Positions 24,807 through 32,655 of a DNA stretch of 64,000 bases are shown in pieces. Where the stretch lies: contig QVIN01000007.1 of NCBI GenBank assembly GCA_003416985.1, forward strand, positions 310,001 to 374,000. The letters are read 5' to 3'. Position 1 is the first letter of the stretch. Each line of letters starts with the position of its first letter. The position numbers were made by a program, and so were the translations under genes. The notes beneath the pieces were generated by a model. It had not been told where the DNA came from, searched no databases, and saw nothing but the letters and a program-made list of their open reading frames with translations. This DNA comes from Duganella sp. BJB480. GTDB taxonomy: Bacteria > Pseudomonadota > Gammaproteobacteria > Burkholderiales > Burkholderiaceae_D.

Positions 24807-25119
24807 GCTTCAGGGCCGGCTTCTCGCCGTAGTCTTCGTAGCGCTCGTTGATGCCGGCCACGCAGTAGCTCACCTCTTCCAGGATGTCGGGCACGGCGGC
24901 CTTCATGGCCTCGGAGCTGGTGATGACGATGTCCAGCACCTCGTTCGGCTTCAGGCGGAACTTGCTCATGCCGTCCTCGTCGCGCAGGTAGCTCAGGCAA
25001 TCGACCCAGGCGTCCATGGTGTTGCCGTAGGTGTCGGGGAAGCCCAGCGCGGCCTTGCAGGCGGCGTGGAAGCTGGCGAAATCGGTGATCGCCGCGCCGT
25101 TCAATTCTGCGGTTGCCAT
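24793..25119 (-). CDS. Barstar family protein
   Basis: 108 residues. The pattern ELNGAAITDFASFHAACKAALGFPDTYGNTMDAWVDCLSYL (seen as ITDFASFHAACKAALGF, YGNTMDAWVDCLSYL) is that of barstar-like ribonuclease inhibitors, in which an acidic helix blocks a barnase-type active site. The loop then departs from classic barstar (KFRLKPNEVLDIVITSSEAM). No barnase-like gene is adjacent, so it may be an immunity protein without a partner here, or a domesticated member. Its ATG overlaps the exbD stop by one base (TAATG), so it is translated as part of the exbBD operon. Confidence 0.8.
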   Translation of the reverse strand: MATAELNGAAITDFASFHAACKAALGFPDTYGNTMDAWVDCLSYLRDEDGMSKFRLKPNEVLDIVITSSEAMKAAVPDILEEVSYCVAGINERYEDYGEKPALKLTLR

Positions 25120-25544
25120 TATTTTTTTTCCTTTTTGGGATCGGTGACGAAGCCCAGTTTCGTTAATCCATGCGACTGCGCGGCGGCCATCACCTGCGCC
25201 ACCACTTCGTAGCGGGTGTCCTTGTCGGCGCGCAGCTGCAGCTCCGGCTGCGGCTCCAGTTTGGCCGCGTCGACCAGGCGCGCCTCCAGCACGCTGAGCT
25301 CGACCGGGTCGTTGTTCCAGAATATCTTGCCGGCGCCGTCGATCGACAGCGTGACCGTGGCCGCCTGCTGCGGATTGGCCTGGGCCTGCGCCTTCGGCAG
25401 GTCCAGCTTGACGGCGTTGGTGAACATCGGCGCGCTGAGGATGAAGATCACCAGCAGCACCAGCATCACGTCCACCATCGGCGTGACGTTGATATCGGCC
25501 ATCGGCCCCGGATTGCGGTGGTGGTTGAATGCACCAAAACTCAT
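25119..25544 (-). CDS. exbD: Biopolymer transporter ExbD/TolR
   Basis: 141 residues from MSFGAFNHHRNPGPMADINV, with GGGAG just upstream. One N-terminal membrane segment (VDVMLVLLVIFILSAPMF) with the functional Asp of NVTPMVDVMLVLL, then a periplasmic domain (LQLRADKDTRYEVVAQVM). With ExbB it forms a proton-driven motor that energises TonB or Tol systems. A longer in-frame reading (MSDLTPLLGAS...) begins inside the palindromic repeat and is not favoured. tonB itself is not adjacent; a TonB-family gene is at 57318-58034. Confidence 0.92.
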   Translation of the reverse strand: MSFGAFNHHRNPGPMADINVTPMVDVMLVLLVIFILSAPMFTNAVKLDLPKAQAQANPQQAATVTLSIDGAGKIFWNNDPVELSVLEARLVDAAKLEPQPELQLRADKDTRYEVVAQVMAAAQSHGLTKLGFVTDPKKEKK

Positions 25545-25560
25545 GCTAGCTCCCAATAAT

Positions 25561-25646
25561 GGGGTCAAGTCTGACATTCGGACACGACCTCCGCCGTAGC
25601 GGGACGGCTAGGGCAGAGCTCGTGTCCGAATGTCAGACTTGCCCCC
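25561..25646. repeat. Palindromic repeat element, copy 2 (overlaps exbB 3' end)
   Basis: 86 bases with 26-base terminal inverted repeats: 25561-25586 and 25621-25646, one mismatch (a CCCCC in place of ACCCC near the right end). It fills the exbB-exbD gap, and its right 14 bases are the 3' end of the exbB coding region, giving codons CAA GTC and the TGA stop. The interior shares GCCGTA and GCAGAGC blocks with the other copies. Insertion inside an operon is clear from its position. Confidence 0.9.
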
Positions 25647-26307
25647 CGCCTTTTGTCAGGTAGGCGTGCAGGTCGTGCGCGAAGGCGTCCAGTTCGGCCA
25701 GGGTCAGCCGGTTGACGCGGTTGAAGCCGTTGTACGCCAGCACCGCCGGAATGGCCACCGTCAGGCCGATCGCGGTCATGATCAGCGCCTCGCCCACCGG
25801 GCCGGCCACCTTGTCGATCTGCACCGTGCCGCTGGCCGAGACGTTGGCCAGCGCGTGGTAGATGCCCCACACCGTGCCCAGCAGCCCGACAAACGGCGCG
25901 GTGGCGCCGATCGACGCCAGCAGGGTCAGGCCGCCTTCGAGGCGGTTGGTGGAATTCTGGATCGCCACCCGCAGCACGCGGGTGACCTGCGCGGCGTGGC
26001 CCATCTCGCCGCCCAGCGACGCGCGGCCGCCGGTCTTGAGCTGCGCCGCGCCTTGCTGCGCCAGCGGCAGGAAGACTTGTTCGGGATCGGCCAGCGTCAG
26101 CGCGGCCACGCCATCCTGCATCGACGGCGCCTCCCAGAACGCCTGCACGGCCGGCGCGCTGCGGCGGATGCGCAGCGCGGCGTAGGCCTTGGACAAAATG
26201 AAGAACCAGCTCACCAGCGACATCGCCAGCAACACCAGCGCCACGATGTGGCTGATGGTGTCGCCCTGCTCCCAGTAGCCGGCCAGGGTGAAGTGGTTGG
26301 GCGTCAT
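25633..26307 (-). CDS. exbB: MotA/TolQ/ExbB proton channel family protein
   Basis: 224 residues from MTPNHFTLAGYWEQGDTISH; the ATG shares one base with the dapB stop (TGATG). Three membrane segments: HIVALVLLAMSLVSWFFILSK, then LTLLASIGATAPFVGLLGTVWG and VGEALIMTAIGLTVAIPAVLA. The last two carry the conserved GATAPFVGLLGTVWGI-type signature of the proton channel. Partner of ExbD encoded downstream. The final residues (GGGQV) and stop codon are encoded by the repeat element, so the native C-terminus has been replaced or trimmed. Confidence 0.93.
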   Translation of the reverse strand: MTPNHFTLAGYWEQGDTISHIVALVLLAMSLVSWFFILSKAYAALRIRRSAPAVQAFWEAPSMQDGVAALTLADPEQVFLPLAQQGAAQLKTGGRASLGGEMGHAAQVTRVLRVAIQNSTNRLEGGLTLLASIGATAPFVGLLGTVWGIYHALANVSASGTVQIDKVAGPVGEALIMTAIGLTVAIPAVLAYNGFNRVNRLTLAELDAFAHDLHAYLTKGGGQV

Positions 26308-27113
26308 CAGTTCAGCGCCAGCACGTCGTTCATGTCGTACAGGCCGGTGGCCTTGTCGGCCAGGAAGCGGCAGGCGCGCAGCGAGCCGTGCGCGTAGGTC
26401 ACGCGGCTGCTGGACTTGTGGCTGATCTCGATGCGCTCGCCGGTGCCGGCGAACAGCACGGTGTGGTCGCCGACGATGTCGCCGCCGCGGATGGTGGCGA
26501 AGCCGATCGACGACGGGTCGCGCTCGCCGGTCACGCCCTCGCGCGCGTAGACCGCGCAATCCTTGAGGTCGCGGCCCAGCGCGTCGGCCAGCACTTCGCC
26601 CATCTTCAGCGCGGTGCCGGACGGGGCGTCGACCTTGTGGCGGTGGTGGGCTTCGATCACTTCGATGTCGTAGCCGACCGCCAGCGCCTTGGCCGCCTGC
26701 TGCAGCAGCTTGAGCGTGACGTTGACGCCGACGCTGAAGTTGGGCGACATCACGATGGCGGTCTTCTTGGCCGCTTCGGCAATCGCCGCCTTGCCCGCTT
26801 CGTCGAAGCCGGTGGTGCCGATGATCATCTTGATGCCGTGCTCGGCGCAATACGCCAGGTGGGCCAGCGTGCCCTCGGGGCGGGTGAAGTCGATCAGGTA
26901 CTGCGCGCCGGCCAGGCCCTTGGCCAGGTCCGATTCCACCAGCACGCCGGCCGGCTTGCCGAGGAAGGCGGCGGCGTCGCCGCCGATGTTGGCCGAGCCC
27001 GCGCGGTCCAGCGCGCCGGACAGGCGGGCGTCGGGCGCGTCGAGCACCGCTTCGATCAGGATGCGGCCCATGCGGCCGCCGGCGCCGGCGATGGCGATGT
27101 TCAGGTTGGTCAT
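26307..27113 (-). CDS. dapB: 4-hydroxy-tetrahydrodipicolinate reductase
   Basis: 268 residues. NAD(P)H-dependent reductase of the lysine/diaminopimelate pathway. It has the nucleotide-binding IAGAGGRMGRILIEAV, TGTTG-like IIGTTGFDEAGKAAI, SPNFSVGVN, and the catalytic EAHHRHKVDAPSGTA. Cytoplasmic. It follows bamE by 16 bases and is coupled to exbB by a one-base stop-start overlap. Confidence 0.97.
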   Translation of the reverse strand: MTNLNIAIAGAGGRMGRILIEAVLDAPDARLSGALDRAGSANIGGDAAAFLGKPAGVLVESDLAKGLAGAQYLIDFTRPEGTLAHLAYCAEHGIKMIIGTTGFDEAGKAAIAEAAKKTAIVMSPNFSVGVNVTLKLLQQAAKALAVGYDIEVIEAHHRHKVDAPSGTALKMGEVLADALGRDLKDCAVYAREGVTGERDPSSIGFATIRGGDIVGDHTVLFAGTGERIEISHKSSSRVTYAHGSLRACRFLADKATGLYDMNDVLALN

Positions 27114-27129
27114 GCGTGTGTCCTCGTGC

Positions 27130-27780
27130 TTATTTCTTGTCGTTGCTCACCGTCACGCCAACCGGCGAGGCGGCGGAGTTGTCGGCGCCGGCCGGGATAG
27201 TCGCGGTGTTGCCGACCGGACGCGCGTCCGGCGTGTTCAGGTCCTTCTTGATCTTGGGCGCCGGGCCGGCGATGCGGGCGATGTAGTCTTTTTCGGTCGG
27301 CAGGTTGCCGCCTTCCCAGCGCGCCACCTTGCCGTCCTTGTCGAAGAACACGATCACGCGGCTGGTGGTGATTTCGCCGTTGCCCTTGGCCATGCGGAAC
27401 GCGTAGTCCCAGCGGTCGGCGTGGAACGGGTCGGCCAGCAGCGCGGTGCCGAAGATGAAGCGCACCTGCTCGCGCGTCATGCCGGTCTTCAGTTGCGACA
27501 GCATCTCCTCGGAGACGAAGTTGCCCTGCTGGATGTCCGGACGGTACGGCGAGAAGAACCACATGAACTTCTGCAGCTTGGTGATGGTGGTGGTCTGCGC
27601 GCCCTTGCTGGCGTCGAGCGTGGTGCCGGTCTCCTTGACCTCGTTCGATTTCTCGCCCAGCGTGGTGTTGGACGCGCAGCCGCCCACGACCAGCGCGACG
27701 CAAACGGCGCCAGCCAGCAGCGGGGCGCGGCGGGTGAAACGGTGCAACAAAGACTGCGATAAAGCCTGGGTGACGCGCAT
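27130..27780 (-). CDS. bamE: Outer membrane protein assembly factor BamE
   Basis: 216 residues from MRVTQALSQSLLHRF, with GAGGA five bases before the ATG. A lipoprotein signal ends in the lipobox VGGC-AS. The SmpA/OmlA core is present: YRPDIQQGNFVSEEMLSQLKTGMTREQVRFIFGTALLADPFHADRWDY (in parts: YRPDIQQGNFVS, LKTGMTREQVRFIFG, DPFHADRWDY). BamE is an accessory lipoprotein of the BAM complex in the outer membrane. The C-terminal tail (about 60 residues, Pro/Ala rich) is longer than in E. coli BamE. Divergent from fur, as in many betaproteobacteria. Confidence 0.94.
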   Translation of the reverse strand: MRVTQALSQSLLHRFTRRAPLLAGAVCVALVVGGCASNTTLGEKSNEVKETGTTLDASKGAQTTTITKLQKFMWFFSPYRPDIQQGNFVSEEMLSQLKTGMTREQVRFIFGTALLADPFHADRWDYAFRMAKGNGEITTSRVIVFFDKDGKVARWEGGNLPTEKDYIARIAGPAPKIKKDLNTPDARPVGNTATIPAGADNSAASPVGVTVSNDKK

Positions 27781-27900
27781 GGTTGTCCTCAATCTGATCG
27801 AGCGGAAGTGCCGAAAAACGCTATATCATAAAGCACAAGGTGCGACATGGGGCTGCGCGGGCACTCCGGGAGAGCGCATTATCCAGCAAAACGGCAAGTA

Positions 27901-27918
27901 TGTCCTTGTTTTATAAAG
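27901..27918 (+). promoter_or_regulatory. 18-base motif shared with the bfd upstream region
   Basis: TGTCCTTGTTTTATAAAG lies in the 267-base bamE-fur intergenic region, 129 bases before the fur ATG. The same motif with one change (TGTCCTTTTTTTATAAAG) occurs at 57041-57058, 20 bases before the bfd ATG. Both genes act in iron homeostasis. Whether it is a promoter, an operator or chance cannot be decided by reading. Confidence 0.35.
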
Positions 27919-28047
27919 ATTAATTGTAAAACATTGCAATTGTAAATTTCACGCCGGCGGCGCCGCGCGGCGCGCAGGGTGCGGTGGCGGCCGGAGTGCG
28001 TTAAACTGTCGCCTAGCAATCGCCAACCACCATTAAGAGTCGCCACC

Positions 28048-28476
28048 ATGAGTAACAATCCCACCGATCTGAAGGCCAGCGGCCTCAAAGCCACGCTGCC
28101 CCGCCTCAAAATCCTGGACATCTTCCAGAACAGCGAAGTGCGCCACCTGACCGCCGAGGATGTCTACAAGATCCTGTTGGCCGACAATATGGACGTGGGC
28201 CTGGCGACCGTGTATCGGGTGCTGACCCAGTTCGAACAGGCCGGCCTGCTGAACCGCAATCACTTCGAGACCGGCAAGGCCATCTTCGAATTGAACGAGG
28301 GCTCGCACCACGACCATCTGGTGTGCCTGGACTGCGGCCGGGTGGAGGAATTCTTCGACGAGGAAATCGAGACGCGCCAGCAGCTGGTGGCCAAGGAGCG
28401 CGGCTTCAAGATCGCCGAGCACGCGCTGGCCATCTACGGCAACTGCACCAAGACCGCCTGCCCGCACCGTCCTTGA
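28048..28476 (+). CDS. fur: Ferric uptake regulator Fur
   Basis: 142 residues from MSNNPTDLKASGLKATLPRL. N-terminal winged helix (LKILDIFQNSEVRHLTAEDV, ATVYRVLTQFEQAGLLNR), then the metal-binding dimerisation domain with HHDHLVCLDCGRVEEF and a late Cys pair region (GNCTKTACPHRP). Represses iron-uptake genes when bound to Fe2+. Divergent from bamE and convergent with hrcA with one base between stops. Likely to control the feo/bfd/piuC/bfr block at 54-60 kb. Confidence 0.97.
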   Translation: MSNNPTDLKASGLKATLPRLKILDIFQNSEVRHLTAEDVYKILLADNMDVGLATVYRVLTQFEQAGLLNRNHFETGKAIFELNEGSHHDHLVCLDCGRVEEFFDEEIETRQQLVAKERGFKIAEHALAIYGNCTKTACPHRP

Positions 28477-28477
28477 C

Positions 28478-29500
28478 TCAATTATGGCTGAGCGCGTTCG
28501 ACAGCAGCTTGGCCGTGATGTCCACAATCGGGATCACCCGCTCGTAGGCCATGCGCGTCGGCCCGATCACGCCCAGCGTGCCGACGATCTTGCCGTTGGC
28601 CGTGTACGGCGCGGTCACCACGCTCATCTCGTCCATCGGCACCAGGCTCGATTCGCCGCCGATGTAGATCTGCACCCCGCTGGCCTTGCTCGACACGTCG
28701 AGCAACTGCATCAGCCCGGTCTTCTGCTCGAACATGTCGAACATCTGCCGCAGCGACGTCATGTTCGACGACAGGTCGCTCACCGACAGCAGGTTGCGCT
28801 CGCCCGAGATGACCATGTCGTCCGAGCTGTCGGCCATCGCCTCGCTGCCGGCCTCCACCGCCGCCTGCATCAGCCGGCCCATGTCGTCGCGCAGCTGGCG
28901 CACCTCGCTCTGCAGCCGCATGTGCACCTCGTCGAAGGCCAGGCCGCCGTAGTTCTGGTTGATGTAGTTGGCCGACTGCACCAGCTGCGCCGGGCTGTAG
29001 TCGACATCGGTCAGCAGCAGCCGGTTCTGCACGTCGCCGGTCGGGCCGACGATCACCAGCAGGATGCGCTTCTCCCCCAGCCGTAAAAACTCGATCTGCT
29101 GGAACACCGATTCGCGCCGCGGGCTGAGCACCACGCCGGCGAACTGCGACAGCGACGACAACATCTGCGCCGCGTTGGCGATCATCTTGTGCGGCTGCGG
29201 CGCCTGCAGCCGCATGCGCCCCTCCACCGACTGCTCGTCGAGATGCTGCACGGTGAGCAGCGTGTCGACGAAGATGCGGTAGCCGCGCGGCGTCGGCACC
29301 CGGCCGGCCGAGGTGTGGGGACTGGCCACGTAGCCCAGTTCCTCCAGGTCGGCCATGATGTTGCGGATGGTGGCCGGCGACAGGTCCAGTCCGGAGATCT
29401 TGGACAGGGCGCGCGAGCCCACCGGCTGGCCGTCCGCGATGTAGCGTTCGACGAGGGCCTTGAGCAAGGTTTGTGCGCGTGTATCGAGTTGCATGTTCAT
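28478..29500 (-). CDS. hrcA: Heat-inducible transcription repressor HrcA
   Basis: 340 residues from MNMQLDTRAQTLLKALVERY (or from the Met two codons later). N-terminal winged helix (IADGQPVGSRALSKISGLDL, SPATIRNIMADLEELGYVAS, PHTSAGRVPT-type PHTSAGRVPTPRGYRIFVD) and the GAF-like C-terminal domain (MDEMSVVTAPYTANGKIVGT, LGVIGPTRMAYERVIPIVD). HrcA represses groE/dnaK genes through CIRCE operators; no CIRCE element is seen in this window. Confidence 0.96.
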   Translation of the reverse strand: MNMQLDTRAQTLLKALVERYIADGQPVGSRALSKISGLDLSPATIRNIMADLEELGYVASPHTSAGRVPTPRGYRIFVDTLLTVQHLDEQSVEGRMRLQAPQPHKMIANAAQMLSSLSQFAGVVLSPRRESVFQQIEFLRLGEKRILLVIVGPTGDVQNRLLLTDVDYSPAQLVQSANYINQNYGGLAFDEVHMRLQSEVRQLRDDMGRLMQAAVEAGSEAMADSSDDMVISGERNLLSVSDLSSNMTSLRQMFDMFEQKTGLMQLLDVSSKASGVQIYIGGESSLVPMDEMSVVTAPYTANGKIVGTLGVIGPTRMAYERVIPIVDITAKLLSNALSHN

Positions 29501-29562
29501 TCACTGATGGTATTTCTGCTTATTATGCACGCTCCGCGCCGGACGGGGGCCGCGGCGTGGCG

Positions 29563-30264
29563 TCAATGCTGCATTTGCGCACGGACCCATGCCAGAAGTT
29601 CATCGAAACTGGCGCAGGTGGCGTCCGGCGCGATGCCCGCCTCGTGCTGCGCGCCCCGGCGGTTCATCCACACCGCCCGCAGGCCGGCGCCCTGCGCGCC
29701 CTGCACGTCCAGCCGCAGGTCGTCGCCGACGTAGACCGCGTCGCGCGGCGCTACGCCCATCGCCTCGCAGGCGGCCAGGAAGATGGACGGGTCGGGCTTG
29801 GCGCGGCCGAAGCGCGACGAGGCCAGCACAGTCTCGAAATGGTGGTGCAGGCCGATGACTTCAAGGTCGGCGTTGCCGTTGGTGATCACGCCCAGGCGCA
29901 GCATGGCCTGCAGCGCCACCAGCGCGGCCGGCACCTCGCCGAACGGCGTGACGGCGTTGCGCTGCACGTGGAAGTGGCGCATGGCGCCCTCGATGTGGGC
30001 GGCGTCGGCGCCGGCCTCGGCGAAGGCCTGCTCCAGCGCCAGGCGGCGCAGCCGGTACAGGTCGACCACCAGTTCGGGCCGCTGTTCCAGCAGGGCCATG
30101 CGGCGCGCGCGCAGCGCCTCGATGGAATAACGCTGGGTCACCTCGGGCGCGTGCTCGGCCAGCCAGGCGTGCCAGCTGGTTTCCGCCACCGCGATCACCG
30201 GGCCGATCGGCCACAGGGTGTCGTCCAGGTCGAACAGCAGGGCGTGGGGGCGGCGTGGGGTCAT
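29563..30264 (-). CDS. HAD superfamily hydrolase
   Basis: 233 residues from MTPRRPHALLFDLDDTLWPI. HAD motif I is DLDDTLW (nucleophile Asp), motif II LGVITNGN, motif III lysine in RFGRAKPDPSIFLAA, and motif IV YVGDDLRLDVQGAQGAG. A helical cap is inserted between motifs I and II. Likely a small-molecule phosphatase of the YjjG/phosphoglycolate-phosphatase-like group; the substrate is unknown. It stands between hrcA and the divergent metallophosphatase. Confidence 0.88.
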   Translation of the reverse strand: MTPRRPHALLFDLDDTLWPIGPVIAVAETSWHAWLAEHAPEVTQRYSIEALRARRMALLEQRPELVVDLYRLRRLALEQAFAEAGADAAHIEGAMRHFHVQRNAVTPFGEVPAALVALQAMLRLGVITNGNADLEVIGLHHHFETVLASSRFGRAKPDPSIFLAACEAMGVAPRDAVYVGDDLRLDVQGAQGAGLRAVWMNRRGAQHEAGIAPDATCASFDELLAWVRAQMQH

Positions 30265-30359
30265 GGCGGGCAAACGAAAATGAAAGATGCGATATTGTCG
30301 CACCGATTGCCGCCCGGCGAGGGCGTGGTAAATTACCGGATTGCCCCGCTGGAGAACCC

Positions 30360-31835
30360 GTGCCCTCGACCACCCTCGCCACCATCCACCGCCGCCGAGC
30401 GCCGCGTCCGGCAGGCGCCCTATCAGCGGCCCTGTCGGCCGCCCGATCAGCCGCGCTGTCGGCCGCCGTGCTGGCCGCCCTGCTGGCCGGCTGCGCCACC
30501 GTCGGCCAGCCGCCGGCCTTCACCTCCTTCGTGGTGCTGGGCGAAGGCGGCGCCGCCGTGGCGCGCGTGCTGATCGACGCCCCGACCTGCCCCGACATCG
30601 TGGTCGACGGCCAGCCGCGGCCGATGACGCTGCGCGCGCCGGCCGCCACATTGCCGCTGCGCCCGACGGCCTCGGCGCCGGCCGACTCCAAGCCGGCCGC
30701 CTTCCCGCTGCTGACCTGCGAGGCGGCACTGCCGGCCGGCGTCCATGCCCGGGCCAGCGTGCTGGGCCGGGCGCTGCCGCAGCCTGTGGCCGCGCCGCGC
30801 CGCATCGTCGTCATCGGCGACACCGGCTGCCGCCTGCAGAAGAGCTCCGGCAGCTACCAGGCCTGCAACCGCGCGGCCGACTATCCGTTCGCCGCCATCG
30901 CGGCGGCCGCCGCCGCGTGGGGCCCCGAGCTGGTGGTCCACGTCGGCGACTACCACTACCGCGAGAACGCCTGCCCCGACGGCGACGCCGGTTGCGCCGG
31001 CAGCCCGTGGGGCTACGGCTGGGACGCCTGGAACGCCGACTTCTTCGCGCCCGGCGCGGCGCTGCTGCGGGCGGCGCCGTGGATCATGGCGCGCGGCAAC
31101 CACGAGAACTGCCAGCGCGGCGGCCAGGGCTACTGGCGCCTGCTCGACCCGCGCCCGCTGGCCGCCGGGCGCGACTGCAACAACGCCGCCGAGGACGCCC
31201 TCGGCAACTACAGCGCGCCCTACGCCGTGCCGATCGGCCAGGACACCCAGCTGCTGGTGCTCGACACCGCCAACACCACGTGGAAGGGCTTCAAGCCGGG
31301 CGAGCCGGGCTACGACGCCTACCGCACGCTGTACCGCCAGCTGGACGCGCTGGCGCGGCAGGCGCCGCGCAACATCGGCATCGCCCACCATCCGCTGCTG
31401 GGCATGGGCGCCGACCGCCGCGCCGACGGCTCGGTGCGGCTGCTGCCGGGCGACGCCGGTCTGCAGCAGGCCTTCGGCTCGCTCAACCCGGGATTGCTAC
31501 CGGACTCGGTGCAGGCCATGCTGTCGGGCCACGTGCACCTGTGGGAGCAGGTCAGCTTCGCCGGCGGCCATCCGAGCCAGTTCATCTCCGGCTTTTCCGG
31601 CACCGCCGAGGACACCGTGCCGCTGCCCGAGCGCCTGCCGGACGGCGTGACGCCGGCGCCGGGCGCGCGGGTCGAGCAGTTCAGCTCCTGGGTCGACGGC
31701 TTCGGCTTCATGACCATGGAGCGCCAGGACGCCGACCGCTGGCTGGTGCAGGTGCACGACCTGCAGGGCCGGGTGCGCAACAGCTGCCAGCTCGACGGCA
31801 AGCGCTCGCGCTGCGCGGTGGCGCAGGTGCGCTGA
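30360..31835 (+). CDS. Lipoprotein metallophosphoesterase
   Basis: 491 residues from a GTG at 30360, chosen because GGAGA lies five to six bases upstream. An N-terminal Ala-rich hydrophobic segment ends in the lipobox LLAGC-AT. The calcineurin-like metallophosphatase motifs follow in order: VVIGDTGCR, VVHVGDYHYRE, MARGNHENC, GIAHHPLLGMG and LSGHVHLWEQ. It should be anchored in the periplasm or outer membrane and hydrolyse phosphoesters. Ala/Ser-rich mini-repeats (SAALSAARSAALSAA) lie in the signal region. Divergent from the HAD gene. Confidence 0.87.
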   Translation: MPSTTLATIHRRRAPRPAGALSAALSAARSAALSAAVLAALLAGCATVGQPPAFTSFVVLGEGGAAVARVLIDAPTCPDIVVDGQPRPMTLRAPAATLPLRPTASAPADSKPAAFPLLTCEAALPAGVHARASVLGRALPQPVAAPRRIVVIGDTGCRLQKSSGSYQACNRAADYPFAAIAAAAAAWGPELVVHVGDYHYRENACPDGDAGCAGSPWGYGWDAWNADFFAPGAALLRAAPWIMARGNHENCQRGGQGYWRLLDPRPLAAGRDCNNAAEDALGNYSAPYAVPIGQDTQLLVLDTANTTWKGFKPGEPGYDAYRTLYRQLDALARQAPRNIGIAHHPLLGMGADRRADGSVRLLPGDAGLQQAFGSLNPGLLPDSVQAMLSGHVHLWEQVSFAGGHPSQFISGFSGTAEDTVPLPERLPDGVTPAPGARVEQFSSWVDGFGFMTMERQDADRWLVQVHDLQGRVRNSCQLDGKRSRCAVAQVR

Positions 31836-31979
31836 GCGCCGCCGCGGCCCCGGGTGTCACAAGCTGTTACATCGCTTAGCGGCCCCGGTGTTACCAAATG
31901 CACTAAAATACCGGCCAACGCGTGTAAGATGCTGCACCCGCCCGTTGCCCGGCCCTATTCGATTTGGAGAGAGATTGTT

Positions 31980-32597
31980 ATGAAAAGTGTGTACCTGCGT
32001 TCAGGCCTCGCCCTGGCGTGCGCCGCCCTGCTGAACGCCTGCGGTGGCGGCAACGGCAACCTGGCCCTGTCGGGCACCATCAGCGGCCTGACCAAGCCCG
32101 ACCTGGTCCTGATCAACAAGAAGACCAATGAAAAGCTGGCCATCCCGGCCAACAGCAGCAGCTTCGTGTTCACCCGCCTGGCCGCGGTCGACGAGGAATT
32201 CGACATCGAGGTCGACACCCCGCCCACCGGCGCCAAGTGCACGCCGGTCGGCACCTCCAACGTCGGCAAGGCCAACGCCTACACCTCGTACCAGATCGGC
32301 TTCAGCTGCGTGACCAATCCGTGGACGCTGGGCGGCAACGTCGGCGGCCTGCGCTACCCGGGCCTGGTGCTGGCCAACGGCGCCGACCTGGTCAGCGTGC
32401 TGCCGGCGGCCACCGCCGGCGCCACGGTCGGCTTCACCTTCCCGAGCAAGGTCGGCGACGGTTCGCCGTACGGTGTGACGGTGCTGTCGCAACCGGTCGA
32501 TCCGGTCACCAAGCAGACCCAGGTCTGCACGGTCGCCAACCCCACCGGCAACATGCCGGCCAAGGACTACGGCGACCTGGTCGTCACCTGCAATTAA
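31980..32597 (+). CDS. Lipoprotein with two beta-rich modules (paralogue of the next gene)
   Basis: 205 residues; GGAGAG precedes the ATG. Signal and lipobox LLNAC-GGG. The mature part has two modules of about 85-90 residues, each starting G-x-I/V-x-G-L-x-x-P-x-L-V-L (LSGTISGLTKPDLVLINKK; LGGNVGGLRYPGLVLANGAD) and ending V-x-x-x-C, with one more Cys inside, so one disulfide per module is plausible. Similar modules (GLVLANGG..., TVLSQP) are known to me from tandem arrays in large surface proteins of proteobacteria. Function unknown. Same direction as the metallophosphatase upstream and the related gene 58 bases downstream. Confidence 0.82.
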   Translation: MKSVYLRSGLALACAALLNACGGGNGNLALSGTISGLTKPDLVLINKKTNEKLAIPANSSSFVFTRLAAVDEEFDIEVDTPPTGAKCTPVGTSNVGKANAYTSYQIGFSCVTNPWTLGGNVGGLRYPGLVLANGADLVSVLPAATAGATVGFTFPSKVGDGSPYGVTVLSQPVDPVTKQTQVCTVANPTGNMPAKDYGDLVVTCN

Positions 32598-32655
32598 TTC
32601 CGGCGCCGGCCCTCCGCGCGATGGCCGGCGCGCCCGCCTCTTTTTGGAGTACACC

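Noticed and set aside
25545..25577. Longer ExbD start inside the palindromic repeat (MSDLTPLLGAS)
   Set aside because: No ribosome site at that point, the extension derives from the repeat, and MSFGAF has GGGAG correctly spaced.
27781..28047. A Fur box controlling fur itself
   Set aside because: AT-rich words such as AATTGTAAAACATTGCAATTG are present, but no 7-1-7 match as good as those at 57004 or 59346 was found.
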